In this document: positions 13,035-27,840 of the stretch, piece after piece
Layout of the letters: the number at the start of each line of letters is the position of its first letter
Position numbering within the stretch: the first letter of the stretch is position 1
Source of the DNA: Mansonella perstans
Lineage: Eukaryota > Nematoda > Chromadorea > Rhabditida > Onchocercidae
Direction of reading: 5' to 3'
Assembly (NCBI GenBank): GCA_037074765.1
Contig: JBAMDO010000051.1
Location: forward strand, 221,815 to 285,814
DNA length: 64,000 nt
Program-made: the position numbers and the translations under genes
Notes under the pieces: model-generated
What the model was told of the DNA's origin: nothing
Database searches by the model: none
Seen by the model: only the letters and a program-made list of their open reading frames with translations

Positions 13035-16000
13035 AGTTTAATTTTACTAGTTGCTTCTACTTTAAACTTATTTTGGAAACTGAATTCAAATTTCACTAAG
13101 GTATTCCATAAATTTGATAATAAAACATTTTTTCATCGTCATAGGCGTTATTCTTTTTATCTTAAGGCTTTCACTGAACAACAATATCATCAAATTTCTG
13201 TTTGAAATTCAGATCAAATTTCAGAATCGATTATTACAATTTCATCCAAAACTTTTTTAATTTGTCGATAAAAATAAAAATCTCGAAAATAGTTTGAATT
13301 TTTTTTCGTTTCTCATCTTTTTTCATTATCCTTAAAAAAAATCGACAAAAAAAATTAAAAACTTAACAAAAAGGAATTAATTATAATTTGAAAAATTGAA
13401 ATAAATTAGTGCGTTATCAATAATTTTTGTCAGAGTTATAATACAACCAAAAAAAAATAATAGTGATAAGTGATGGAAATGATGATAACAGTAATAATTA
13501 TAATGTTTATCATAATAAATAATAATAATAAGCAATGATACAATGATATAACATGTTTCCACCGTACTGATGGTGCAAATGTAAAAGCATCGATGGGCGC
13601 TGTCAGTGAACGGCGATCTGTTTATTCCTCACACCCTGCGGTATCATAAGCTATTTCGTGAAAACAGCCATTAATTCATTTTTTTTTTTACAACTCTCGT
13701 TTAAAGGGAAACAATCACTTACAAAAATCAATAAATGATTTTTCTAATTCTGTATCACATATTTAAATTAAACTCTTATGAATTCTTATCGAATCATCTA
13801 AGATCACAACAGTATCACAAGCAGAAGTTTCAAAATCACCAATCTCTTAAGAGAATGGCATATCAAAAAATGGATGGATAACCAGATAACCTGGCTCAAC
13901 ACCTGGCATCATTAAATCGTTGTTTTCGCTTTCTGATTCTCAAACTTATCACGCATCATTCATTCAATGCAAGGCGTAGCATTTTTTAACTTTTCAAAAT
14001 TTTCGTTTTTTATTGCATGCTTTATTGAAAGGGATGGAAATAATGATTGCAATTATAAACAATTACTTAACAAATTTATTTAATTTATACCATATTGATT
14101 TATAATCAAAAATTTTTAATAATTTGAAAGGTAATTTCTGTAATGATAGACTGCAAGTTTGATTTATTAATAACAACAAGTTCACGAATAATTAACACAT
14201 TTCAAATGCAAATTAATTATGTCATGAATTATTTGCTAAAGAAAGTAAACAATGAATAAAATTAAGGTATGACAAATACACATTTTGCAAAGAAATGTTT
14301 GAGATAACAAACATTTGAATTTATATCAATTGGAATTATTAATTTCTCATTTTATGGAACAAAAAATAATTTAACCATTAAAATTTAAAAAAAATTAAAT
14401 TTGCTAGAAAATTAAAATTATTGAAATTCGTAATTTAAAATCTTATCCATTCATTTCTAGCTACCAATAAATCAATAAATATCTTTTTGTTTGGTTTTGT
14501 TTTTTTTTCAAAGTGATAACAATAAATGAATTAATAAAATTTTGTCAAATTTTTGAAAATTTAAAAAAAGACAAGACAAGATTTAGTTTTGATTGTTGCT
14601 AGCATTTGCTTAGATACATTTTCGTATAGTTTTGATTGTTGCTAGCATTTGCTTAGATACATTTTCGTATAAAATACATTAATATAAAATTGCATTTGAT
14701 ATTTGCCAGGAAAGAATTTCTTCATAATTCATTTCACAGCAATAAAACATTTTTCATTATCAAATTTTTGAGGAAAATTTTAGAAAAAAATAATTAACAG
14801 TTAGACAGTTGGTAATTGAAGTCAGTTAAAAAAAGTTAAATAATTAATTAATGAATAAATTGTTTGAAGACAAGAATTTTTGCTTTTCTTTTTTTCCCAC
14901 TGATCTTATTTAAATGAAATGTTGCGAAACAAAAATCGTAATTAGCACTTAATTACTTGTACAATGGGAAAAATAAAATGATATATTTTGCTGCTCTACT
15001 TGTTTTCATTTTCCTTTGCTACTTGAAATTAAGCTAGCTAAATTTCAAAAAAATTTTTAAAATGAAATGAAACATTTGAAAATCAAATCGAAATATTTTG
15101 TTGAAACAATATTATTTTATTATTTCTTTTTATTCATTATTACTATTTATTATTACTTTCATTATTATTATTTTATTCATTATCACTCCATAAACATTAG
15201 CTGGCAATGATAAGATATCATGCAAGCTTTTGTTAAACACTTTTCAGTTAAAATTAAATAAAAAAAGAATTTTTTTTAGTTGTGGAAAATTAATTAATCC
15301 TTTTAAATTTTGTACAAAGATAAAAGCAGTTTTTTTCGCTTCAACATTAAGTACATTTAGTTTTTTTTTTTCAAATCAAAAATATGGTCAGAATGTTGCC
15401 TTCAAACATTAATCATTTTGGGCTTTTGTTTGCTCTTACTTACTTCAGATAAATTAATCTTGGATGGCAAAAAAAAAAACTTTAAATAAGTGTTAGCCAA
15501 TTAATCATGTGCAATGATGTTTATATTTCTGGCTATTGCTAACGGTACATGGAAGCTTTGTGAAGTTTTTTTATTTATGAATTATTACTTGTTTATGTAA
15601 TTATGTACATCTACCACTAACAAACAACCTTATAAATTTTCATATTTTTCAATAATTTTAAAATAACAACAAATACATATTTTTTGTATGAACATAAAAT
15701 GACCATTAAATATACATGCTTCAAAAATTACTAATGTTTCAAACACTACAATTACTATTATATTTCCTTATGGTTTATCATAATCTATTTCAAGCACTGC
15801 AATATACTTAATAAAGTATTGTTAAGAAAAATTACCGAAGAATAGCTTGTTGATTGTGATGGTTGCAAGAAAAGATTCCAACAATCATAATAATAGATTA
15901 TGATAATCATGATAATAGCCAAGAAATAGGATTATATTCTAACGTTTGAAATTTGAACATTTCATGTTCAATAATTGAAAATGAGCAAAAAAAGAAACTT

Positions 16001-18655
16001 CAAAAATTTCAATTTTATTGCAAGCAAAAAATGAACAAAAGTATATAGCAAAAGAAATAAACAAAAAAAAAAATATTGTTTGTTATTTTACTAATATTCT
16101 TGCTGAAACAATAAGATAACGATAATTGTTATTGTTTTATTTGCTAAATTAATAAGCTTACAATAAAGTTATTTTATTAGAGAAAAGAAAAAATTGCTTC
16201 AGATTTTTTATAACTTTTCAAAATAAATATTTTTTAAATGTTGATTTATTTTTTAATGAAATTTCATTTAATTGAAGGGATATCAACAACTAGCAAGTCT
16301 TAGCATCATTTAAACTTCAGAATATTTTGCCTTCTCTGACTTTATCACTTTATCGCTTTGCAAATATTCACAAAACTCTAAAAAATAGAAAGAGAACACG
16401 AGAAAGATAGAAAGTGGCAGAGAGCAAGAGAGAAAGAAAGATTCACTACACTTGAAAGATAAATAACTGTTTGAAATATTTTCCAGAAGAAAACAAAATA
16501 TTATGCTAATTAATAATGCATTATTTTTAGAAAAAAGAGCTAAAAAAAAATTAAGTAAAAATAAAAAATATAAACAAACTAATCAATAAGCAATTAATAA
16601 AATATGATTAAAATTAAAAAATGAAATGAATCATGAAATAATGAAATTGATAAATTTCGTTAAAAATTTGTTTTTATTTTTTCACTGAAGATAATTAATT
16701 ACAAAAATTCACTATAAACATAAAATAAATTAAATTTTGTCAAAAAATGTAACAAATTTTGATGCCTAAAAAAATGAATTTAAAAATGATTTTATGAAAT
16801 ATGAATGCTATTCTGGAAAAAAAGCATTGAAGGATAAATGATCTGTAGCGTAGTGTAATTGACTGAAACTTTCTGAATTAAATCCTCTCTGTTAAAACTG
16901 TCATCAAATAAATCATAACAGTAATCATTTTGATACAACGTAATTTATATTTGAAAATTTAAAAAATTTGATTAAATCTATCAAATAATTTCTTTTTCGC
17001 CGTTTACTTTTCATTTTTCTTTTTTTCTTTTTTTTTTTTTTTTTCAAAAATTACACAAATAAATGATATGTTTAAAAAAAAGAAAAAAGAAAGAGAAAGA
17101 GATCCGACAGTAATTATACTCATTTGAAATAGAAAGAAAAAAATTCACTGGTGACAATTTTAACAGACAAACTAATTTAGGAATCATTTATTCAAACTTG
17201 TTTCATTTTTTTTAACATTTTTGAATAAGTCTTAAAATTGAAATGCTTGCCCTTAGGCATATTAATTTTTGATAATTTCATGGAAAAGGAACGAAAGAAA
17301 GTAATTGTTAAAATTTTCAGTTATTGCATATTGCTTGATTGAATTGAAATATGAATGTACTTATTACTTATTGTGTTCATCTATCATCGATACGTTAATC
17401 GAATTGAATTCAGGTTAGCAATTATTAAATTATTTATGGTTACGGATCAAAAATTTAAATTATTAATAAATGCATTTTACTGATAAAAATTAACTACAAA
17501 ATTAATTAACAGAGAAACAACTAACTGTAAAAGAATCATTGATCGAATTGTGTCGAATTTTTCGCAAAATGAACCACTATAGAACCACTATTTGTTACAT
17601 TCATTCAGTTCACTTGTACTAAATTAGTGATAATTCTTCAAATATTTGATTACTCGTCCAGTTTACTTGGAAGTTTTCATAATTTAAACTTTCAAATCAC
17701 TACGGTTAAGATTTAAGATTTCATACATCTGATATTTTTATAACTTCCATGTAATTAATTTAATTTTCTCATTACATTCTGTAATTTTTCAATTTCATTT
17801 TATATTTCTTTTACTTAATTTCTCTTTAACTTTTATTTCATATTTCTTCAAGTTTTTCCTTCATACTTTGGATGAATAAAAATTAACTTTCTGTGAAAAC
17901 ATTTCAAAATGAATATATTCACAAGTTATGTGAATAATAATGTTACAGCTAACGTGAGTTAATACGTGTTGTATTATCCATAATTTTTTTTATTACCTGT
18001 AACTAAATTTGATATTTATGAAATATTTGGAAGAATGTAAACGTATATTTACTACGTACAATGACTAAGGCTAAAATTAATTGTAACATTTTTCAGATGT
18101 GATCTTTGTTCTTTTCCGGAATATAGCAACTTTTAATTTTCATACAAGTAAATTTTATTATAGTAAATTAACAATTCAATAAAATTTTATTTTTTGCATT
18201 TTTTTTGCCTTTGTTTTTTGCCCTTAATTTTTTTTTTTTTTGAAAATTGATAAATTGGAATTTAATACCTTCATTTAATTGTTTTCAAATTTTTTCTTCT
18301 CTTTATTTTTCATTCTTTTGTTATGTCGACCTTTTTTTTGGTCAAGTAGATTTAGAACTCAATATTGAAATTATTTTAAATAAAAACAAAATTGTTGCAC
18401 TTTTTTTTCACACCATTTAACCTTATTGATTTTTTCTTCTCAAAATACACTTAAAATTAATAACATTTGAATTAGTTATTATCAAAAAAAGAAAATTTCC
18501 AATAGATATCTAAATATCATTTAATTTTTTTATTTCTATCGATGTTATTTATTAAAGTGTAAGTAAACAAGCTAGCGCTATGGAAATGTGTAATAAGAAT
18601 AATGGCAGTCAATTAGTTAAAGTTAAAAAAAAAAACTTAAAGCAGTGTATCACTT
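13035..18655. other. Long gene-poor AT-rich interval
   Basis: Between two divergent genes. I see only AT-rich sequence, short ATT/AAT and GA-rich simple runs (13470-13530, 15120-15185, 16380-16440) and a 43-bp duplication at 14584-14669. No exon chain was recognised on either strand. Confidence 0.45.
14584..14669. repeat. 43-bp perfect tandem duplication
   Basis: Two adjacent identical copies, 14584-14626 and 14627-14669, each running from TAGTTTTGATTG to ATTTTCGTA. The identity implies a recent duplication or an assembly artefact. Confidence 0.95.
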
Positions 18656-18658
18656 TGA

Positions 18659-18895
18659 TTGGATGTGTTTTTTTTTGATAAAATTTTTAAAATATTTTCT
18701 TTAATTGATAAGTTATCTGATCATTATTTGTGTAAATACAATGATGATAAAATAGTTCTCAAAGAAATGTTAGAAAGAGTAAGAAAGAAGGAAGTAAAAG
18801 AAAATAGGATGATAATTGAGAAAATAAAAACAACTGGTTATCCATTCGATTTAACATGTTCAAAACTACAGTCACATCGATCAACATTTAATTAA
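18659..18895 (+). CDS. Possible small gene or last exon, 78 codons
   Basis: An open frame with a charged, non-repetitive protein (for example IDKLSDHYLCKYNDD, then VRKKEVKENRMIIEKIK) ending at 18895. An AATAAA follows 30 bases later, which supports a real 3' end. The Phe-rich beginning may be intron or leader; a coding start after the AG near 18706 is possible. No homologue is recognised and no upstream exon was identified. Confidence 0.25.
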   Translation: MDVFFFDKIFKIFSLIDKLSDHYLCKYNDDKIVLKEMLERVRKKEVKENRMIIEKIKTTGYPFDLTCSKLQSHRSTFN

Positions 18896-18925
18896 TTAAA
18901 TTGTATGCCGTTGTTAATGAACGTA

Positions 18926-18931
18926 AATAAA
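18926..18931 (+). terminator. Possible poly(A) signal
   Basis: AATAAA 30 bases after the stop of the 78-codon frame at 18659-18895. In DNA this AT-rich the hexamer is common by chance. Confidence 0.25.
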
Positions 18932-19099
18932 TTTTTGTTCACTTTTCATCCTTGTTTTTTTTTTCTTTTTTACTTCTGTTGTAATTGAATAGTTTGGAAT
19001 TTTTGATGAAAATAAAAATTTGAAAAAAAAACTTAACTTTCATTTCTTATTCAAATTTTAGTTAATGAAAAAAGTTGAAATTGGAAAAAAAAAAAAGAA

Positions 19100-19100
19100 N
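19100..19100. other. Undetermined base (N) after an A run
   Basis: The only ambiguous base in the window. It follows a long A run and marks a sequencing or assembly uncertainty. Confidence 0.95.
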
Positions 19101-19735
19101 TACGTGTATATATGGATTGAGTACGTGTGTTTACGTATTAATTTATACGGATTTCCGCAACTATAGCCACACCTACAATTGGTCATTTATTCAAGAAGCA
19201 ATTTCAGTTTTTTCTTTTTTTTTTTTTTTCATTCATCAACTATAAAATGTCACCATAAAGGATAATGAAATTGAAAAGAAAGAAAAAGATTGTCAATTGT
19301 TTATCACTAATAGATTGTTGGATTGCTGCTACTTCGTCCTTTCTTTTCCTCTTTTCTAATATCATTTGTTACTTGATTAATTAATTAATTCACTTATTCA
19401 TTAAAATATTCACATATTTTAATAATTATTAAGTTTTTTCTCATTTATTTTCTCCATAATTTCATCATTTCATTTCCATTTAATTATTAATTTATTAATT
19501 GATACTTTGTTCACTTATTTAATCATTTTATTGCACTTAAAGCAATTAATACTTCTTATTACTTTTATTTACTTACTCCGTTTTATTTATTTATTTCATT
19601 TCTATAATTTTCTATCCAGTACCATTCATGCAACTCTAACTTCTTTTCACACCGTTCAACTTCCCGCTTTACCTATCTTTCGCTGTTTATTTAGAGAAAT
19701 TCTGTATTTGCTGGTCATTTGTTACTGTTATTATG

Positions 19736-19940
19736 AGGTCAATTAAAATGAATTCTTTTATCATTCATCATTACAAGGTCAATTGAAATGAATATTGTTC
19801 AGAAAGATCAATTGAAATAAATGTTGTTCAAATCCTTCATTATTAAAATGTCAATTGAAATGAATTTTGTTCAAATCATTTATCATTATAAGGTCAATTG
19901 AAATGAATTTTGTTCAAATCATTCATCATATATCAATTGC
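19736..19940. repeat. Degenerate repeat, about 40-bp unit, five to six copies
   Basis: The core GTCAATTGAAATGAAT recurs with starts near 19736, 19776, 19805, 19848, 19891 and 19930, each followed by a TTGTTCAAATCATTCATCAT-like stretch. Spacing varies from 29 to 43 bases. It lies upstream of the secreted Q-rich gene. Confidence 0.8.
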
Positions 19941-20405
19941 TAGAAAAATATTGTGAAAGGTATAACAAGTCCAGTTTCATCCTGCTCCACTAATTATCTG
20001 TCATAATTAATTTCTTTTCCTTCTAATTCCATCGTAAAAGCTTGTTTATCACTCTTCCCCTGTTCCCCGCCGTTTCTCAATACACCGATATTTGTTATCT
20101 GAAACAAAATTAAATCATTATTGAATAGCAAATAAAGCTTAATCATTCTAACAATCATCTTTTTTAGCATATGAAAATTTGATTTAGATTATTCATTAAT
20201 AAATTTTAAATGTTAAATAAAAATTTTAATTTGTAGTAATTTCTTTCAATAATTAAAATATATTTCTTTCATTTTATTTTATTGAAGTTTTTTACAAATT
20301 TATTTATTTTTTCACCATTCATTCAATCATGTTGATGATTTTGCAAACTTAAATTTTTTTTTGAATTTTATCTTTTAAATTTCTTTTATTTTTTCTTTTA
20401 AGGTA

Positions 20406-23400
20406 ATGAATCATTATTCGTTTTACTTATTTGCATTGTTTCTCACATCAGTATGTATGATAGGTAATTCACAGAAGGTAAGCATGTTTTAATTCACTCG
20501 ATGATTTTTTTTTGAAATATTATTTATTACAACAGAACTTTTGCACTGGAAAATTATTTATTTAATAAAATATATTTTTAGCGCATTTTTTTTTTCATGA
20601 AAAACTTTAATCATTTAGTGAAAACTTAAATTCTAAACTTTCCAGCAAAAAAAGAAATGAATGAAAAATAAAGTTATAAAATTTATTTATTTTTCTCATT
20701 TTACAGTTACCTGAATGGCTGGATATTTCTACGATAGCTAAAATATACAATATGGGACCACCATATTTTTTGCCGAGATTACCATCCCTTATGATTCCCA
20801 AAACAAGAACGAAACTTTTTGGTCTACCACCACTACCCAGTCATTTTTTCGGTAAATCTCTTTTTACTTACATTTCACTTATATTGCATCAATTTTTTCA
20901 TTCATCATAAAAAAGATTGCGAAATAAAAAAGACGAGGAAAAACTTTAATTCGTATAAATGAAAAAAAATGAACAAAACATTTAAATAAGATTTTTAACA
21001 TTTCAAAATTTAAGACGTTAATTACTACCGTTAATTATTATGTTAATGGATTGTTATGGTTTTATCACTTCGATTTCTATGTTTTATCTTTCGTTTTTTT
21101 ATGTGGATTTTTTTTGCCATAGTTTTTTCTTTCTGGTTTCTATTCTTTCATTGAAGAAGATGCGAAGGAGATTGTAGCTTTGAGTACTGTATGTCAGATT
21201 AGTTTTTGTTTTTCTTGGATATTGGCTATTTAATTTTCACTATTTATCTTATGATTCAATTAATAATTGGTCATTCTTTTTTTTTAAGAAATCGTTGTTT
21301 ATGCAGGTTTGATTTATTTGATTTTTGGCAGTTTTTAGCCAACAGAATTATCGGTGATTATCGGGAATATTCTTATAAATGAGGCTTTGCGCTTTAGGGA
21401 TATTCTTATATAGACGGAGAGGGTATGCCCTTCAGGAATATTCTTATATAGAGGATATGCGCTTTAGTTTTCGCTCAATTACCGGTTTTTATTTTTCTGT
21501 TGTTTGTTTGTATGGGTTAATTGTCCACTAGAGGATGCCGTAGCAAAGGAGTGAAAATTTTATATCTTGTTTTAATTATGATTTTTTTGAAAAAAAAATT
21601 TTTTTTTTGGTTCTGTTAGTATTTTTTTTTACGCTTTGTTATTGCTAACATATGAGTTATTTGTTTCGTGTTAGGACCGTGATGTTTGATCACGCTGGAT
21701 TTTGCAGTAAATTATTTTTTTTCGGTTTTTTTTCCTGTTTTTTTTTTAATTTTTGATGAATTATTAATTTATTGCCTTTACCTTTCGTCTTTAATCCTAA
21801 CACAAATAAATCATACGATAGCAATAACAAAAGATAAAAAAATACCAATAAAACCGAAAAACTTGTAAAAAAAAAATTGAACGAAAACTGAAGCGCATAC
21901 TATCCATATAAGAATATCCCCGGTAATTATCGGTAATCCTTTTAGCCTAAAATTAATAAAAATCAAATAATCAAACTTGCATAAACAACGGTTTCTTAAA
22001 GAAAAGAACGACTAATTATATTTTTTCTTTATTATCATGTTGGTGTATTAATAATCCTAGTTAGTTTTATCAGAATTAATTAGTTTTAATTACCATTGTC
22101 TAGTCATTTGTTAAGACAAAGTAAATAACAGAAAAGCAATTGAATTGTTCTTTTTTTTCGTGAAATTTTCAAAAAAATACTACACAAGATATTTTTGAAT
22201 GTTTGCTGGTGAATAATATTATACATTTATAGTGCGTTATGAAAATTTTTGTGAAAAAAGTTTCATTAGTAAAATATGAAAAGCAAGCAAAAGTAAAAAA
22301 AAAAAGAAATAATTTAAGTGTCTAAAAATTGATAGTTTTCGTTGGTTTTTTTATTACTTTTCAAAATGAATAAAAGTTACTGTTGAATAATAAACGAAAT
22401 TAAAAATTTTTGACATTTGATACTGTAAGAGTTGAAAATAGCTTTAAAAATCTTATAATAATAATGAAAAATTCTTACTAATAATTAATGCTATCGATTA
22501 TTGTCTGGCAGCTGTCTGGTGTTGTTTGAAATTTGAATTATATTTTTAGTTTTGCTTTAAAAATAGATGTAACACTGAGATAGATATATACTAATAAAGG
22601 AATTAAAAAAAAAAAAATCAAGAAATTATTACAATGTGATGAAATTTAATGCTGCTGTTTTGAATGGTGAAAAAAAATTTTTAATTTTCAACTTATTTCA
22701 TTGTATTGAAATGTTTTTTTAATTGCTAGCATTTCAAATACATCTAATAAAAAATAGCAATCATTATTGCATGCTTTATGCATTCAAAACTATCTGTGAT
22801 AAAAAAAATGGTTGTTATAAAAAAGTTTTTAAATTTAAATTTGAGGAATTGCTACTTTTCTTGTTACTTTTCTTTTTCAACTTTCATTATTCATCGTAAT
22901 TTACAAAATTGATTAAAAGGATAAAATTTTCAATTTGTCAGTTTTCATTGAATGGAAAAATTGTAATCAGAGGCAATTTTTTTTAAATTTTTTAACAAAA
23001 GAAACTGTTCGATTTCAGTGATTAATCAGATAATTTTGCCAAATAAACCGAGTGACCGCAATTAAAGAAAAAATTAGGTTAAATTAGAGAAATAGGTGAA
23101 ATCAACAAATTTAAAATTAACAAATTTAAAATTAAAATTAACTTAATTTATTTTAAACAAATTTAAAATGAATTAAGATGAGAAACAGCAAAATGAAAAT
23201 TTTTGCATAAATGAAAAAAAAATAACGAGCAAACATTTGCTGAAAAATATTTATAAAATTTGAACTATTTGAACTTTTGAACAATTCGAAATATTAAACG
23301 ATCAATAATTGAAATTATTGCTTAAAATATGCAAATATTTGAGAGTTATATGAAATAGGACTGATTATTTGTTCATTTTTTTTACCTGTAATTAATAAAT

Positions 23401-26400
23401 TTTAAAATCTTAATGTAATTTTTTTTTTTTTGCAAGATACCTATTGAATTTGTTTATAATTGGCATCATTTGACTTTACTTTTTTTTTTTTTTTTAATCT
23501 AGAAATGATAACAATTCCAACAGCAGCACTAACACAATCACCAATTGCTGCAAATTATACGACATTTGCGCCATCATTACCGAAGTTTTTCACCGTACCA
23601 TTACTTACACTACCACCACCGCCACATATTGATACTTATGGTAGTTCTTTTTTTTTACACTTCAAATTTTTATGATTTCGCAAAAAATAAAAAAAGTCTT
23701 TGCTAAATTTATACGTAATTTATTTTATGAAGGAAAAAATGAACATTATTTAAAAAAGCCTAATAATTAATAAATTTTGTCATAGTTACATGCAAATTTA
23801 GCAAGGACTTTTTTCGCGATTTTTACATTTGCTAAAATTGTGAATTTCTTTTTACAGAAATAAAATAAAAACGAGCATATTATTATCAAATTGAAATTTA
23901 TAATTTTTTCAAACTTTTAATTTGTAAAAAATTTCTTATTAAGATTTCAAATTTTTGAATTTTAAGAATAAAAAACATAAATTATAATTTTTTTTTAAAA
24001 AAAGGCATCAATACAATACCAGAATTACCGCCACAGCATGAATCAATCTATAAGGGAATGTTTGCGCCAGATGGAAGTTTAATTGAAAAGGATACGGTAA
24101 AGAAAAATCCGAATACAAAACATATTGCAACAAATCAGGTATCGTTGAGTTGAAAAATTGCTTTTTTTGTGATATACAAAATTATTAATAATATAAATTT
24201 CATAGATTTATGAACAAAATCGATTGGAAAGAAGTGACAAAAGTACACGTAATACACGTAAATCAGATATACGTGCTGCTGATGATCCAATTACTTATGA
24301 TGATTATGAGTTTTATCCGGTAAATTTTTCAAATTCCACTCTCTCTTCTCTCAATAATTAGCATAGGTGTTAAACGTCCATGTGTACATATATGTAACAT
24401 TCCTCATATTACTAAAGATGAGGACAACATTGATAATCGATATTAATCGAAACTTATAGTTCGTTTACGTCAACATTTTGTATTTTATACTTACGGATGA
24501 TAACGTATCTATGTAAATACGGCTAAATACGGCCAGAACGGTTTGGTACTACAAATTCATTTCAATTCATTAGCTACTAAAAATTATCATTCTTATCAAT
24601 CATGGCAGTAATAGAGATATTGACAAATCATGCAATCAATAATAGGCGTAATCATAACTGACAATACATGTAATTATCATTTCTATCATATTATTAACTC
24701 TATTACACACATGATAATGAATCACATGCAAAAAAAATTTACATTCCTTGCATTTATAAATTATTTCATGCATTGCAAAATCTATAACAAGGCATGTTAA
24801 TATAAAAGCAAATATGTATATCAATAATTAATATATATATATCTATATATGTATATGTATTTGTATAGATGTATATTAGCGCAGAATGTATTTTTATTAA
24901 AATTATTCAAAATTTTCATTTTTTAATTCTTGCTTCTTGCACTAAAATTTAATTATTAAATTTTTAATAATTTTAGGATAAAAAATATATAAGCGAAGAT
25001 GAAGAAAGTATAACTGAGGAAAATTTGTTGCGCAAAAATATGCTTTATAATGGAAACAATGCAAAAATTTTATCAACTAAATCAATCAATAATGATGAGG
25101 TATGGTTGAAAAACTTAAGGGTTTTTCAAAAAACTTTTGCCAACAGTTTATTCTTTTAATTATTTCTCTTTTTTTAAGGAAATTATTTCATCTAAATTAA
25201 AATTATTGCCCTCGCCTAATGATGTTACAACAACAATTACTACTACAGGTATCATCATATTGCTAAGTAAATTAAAGTTATTGCTAACTCAACATTTTAG
25301 CGCCAATTTTGTGATATTCATTCCATTTTTAATTTACATTAATGTGAATAAGTAATTATAGTTTCATACTTCCTTCAGTTATAATAAATTGTTTTCATTC
25401 GTAGCGATGAATTATTTTTCTTTGCATTTAATGCTAGAAATTCACTAATGAATGTTTTCGAATTTTTTTTTGAACTTTTAGAAGCAACGAAAGAAAATTT
25501 AAGTGTGAAATCATCAACACTTACTCGATTGCAAATTTTAACTTCCACTGAAAATGACAAATGGGCAAAGAAGAATTATGATTTTGGTATTTCTTTTTTA
25601 AAAATTAATTTCATTCTTTTATTTCTATCTTTTGAAAAATAATAATGAATGTTGAACAAATTCAACGAAAAAAAGATTTTGAGAGAAAAAAAAAGAAAAA
25701 TGAATAAAATTGGATATGAGTCCGTAATGCGATAACTTTGAAATATTAATCATCATTGAAAAATAATCCAACCTTAACTACGTATGATGTTAGTTATTGT
25801 TTGCAGCATCTAAAGCAGATAGTGAAAAACCGCGTAGAATTTTTCGACGATCAAATGAATCACCGGTACAGGTATTTCCAGCACGAGTAGTAAAAGAAAT
25901 AACTCAAAATGAAACTGCTACTGAATTATTAACATGGCAGAAATATAAAAATGGAAATTTGGATCGAACAACAATTCAACCTTATCAACATCATTTTGTC
26001 ATTCGAACAACAGTTCAGCCTAACCAACATTTTGCCATTCGTGACGGAGAAATTAAACGCATCGAAGGTTTAATTTCATCTCGTAGCAGATCTCAATTAG
26101 TATCAAAACCATATTCTTTGCAAGAGAAAACAGATGAATTTGAATCAAAACCGTTCAAGCTGTCGCAAAAACTGCCGTCGAAGAATTCGATTTCGGAAAA
26201 ATTCCATGCAAAGGTATGTGTTATTCTGAGTAGTAAATGAATCCAATAGTCACCATCATCATGATACCGAGCTATTAGCAATTAGTTTAATAACGATATA
26301 TATCGTTCTTTAAAATTCGATGAATCATCATTCATTTTCGCGCTTATTAATGTTCTACGATTTATACTATTACAGCAGCAGCAACAACAACAACAACAAC

Positions 26401-26409
26401 AACAACAGC

Positions 26410-26482
<73 letters not shown>

Positions 26483-27806
26483 TCAACAGCAACAACAACA
26501 ACAGCAACAACAACAACACGAACAGTCGGTTTTATTGGTCAGTTTTTACAGAATTCATTCTATTCCTTATTTTTGCCAGTTAATTTATAAACAACAAATT
26601 AATTGTATGTTGATTTTGTTTGCATTTACATTATTTCAGCATAGTCCAAATGCGCATGCACAACCCGCGGTGCAAAATATTTTGATAACACCGATAAAGC
26701 GCCACTACAAGTGGAACAATCAACATGAACTTCAAGAACAATCTCTCAGATATCGACCACAGCAGCAATCTCCACAATATCAACTTCAACAACAACATGT
26801 TCAATATCAACTCCAACAACAACAACCCGTTCAATATCAAACTCAACAACAACAACCTGTTCAATATCAGCCCCAACAACAACAACCTGTTCAATATCTA
26901 CCCCAACAACAACAACTTGTTCAGTATCAACCCCAACAACAACAACTTGTTCAGTATCAACCCCAACAACAAGAACAACAATCTGTTCAATATCAACCCC
27001 AACAACAACCTCTTCAATATTTTCAATATCAATCACAACTACCTCTTCAATATCAACCTAAACAACAATCCCCTCAATATCAACCTCAACAACAACCAAT
27101 CCAGTATCAAACTGAACAACAACTACTCCAATATCAACCTGGACAACAGTCTTTCCAGCATCAACTTCAACAACAACAATATCCTCAATACCAATTCCAG
27201 CAACAACCGTATCCGATTCGTGATCCCGAAGATGAAGCTTATCTACGAGAAATAGAAGAATATGATCATTTCTGGGAAAATCAGCGTGTTAGTAATTTGA
27301 ATGATTTAAATTTGGTTTAATTAATTTCATATATACGAATAAAGATATAAATAGAAATGAGGAACAAATTAAATTTCTTTTTCAAAATAAAAAGAAAACA
27401 AATCAAATACATTTGAAATTTCATCATTTATTTTTGATTTCAGATTCGAAATACGCAATATTATCAGTCACAGGTCCGTTACACAATAAAAAATTATCTA
27501 TAAAATTATGTGCTATTTCTCAATTGATATCTGACTGTCTACTTTGTGCAGACAATAATTAAAAGAATGAATTGATATCTTAAGAAAGATCAAAGAATAA
27601 TTATATCCAGATATTATATTTTGTGATTTTATGAATTTAATTACTTTTTTAATTGTATTTTCAGATGAATAATAAGAACTATGCATTAAAACATTGAATC
27701 GCAGCTCATTTATTTTTAATTACTCATTATAATAAAATTAAATTTTTTATCCAGATAGCAGTAACAATATCACCAAATTTGCAATCTGTTAACCTTCTAC
27801 AACGAC

Positions 27807-27840
<34 letters not shown>

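Noticed and set aside
21686..21868. 60-codon frame inside the foldback element
   Set aside because: Phe-rich translation of T runs; no similarity to a transposase.
26725..27255. Long frames overlapping the Q-rich exon in other frames and on the other strand (Asn-rich, Val/Glu-rich)
   Set aside because: They are shadows of the CAA-rich coding repeat; triplet repeats stay open in several frames.
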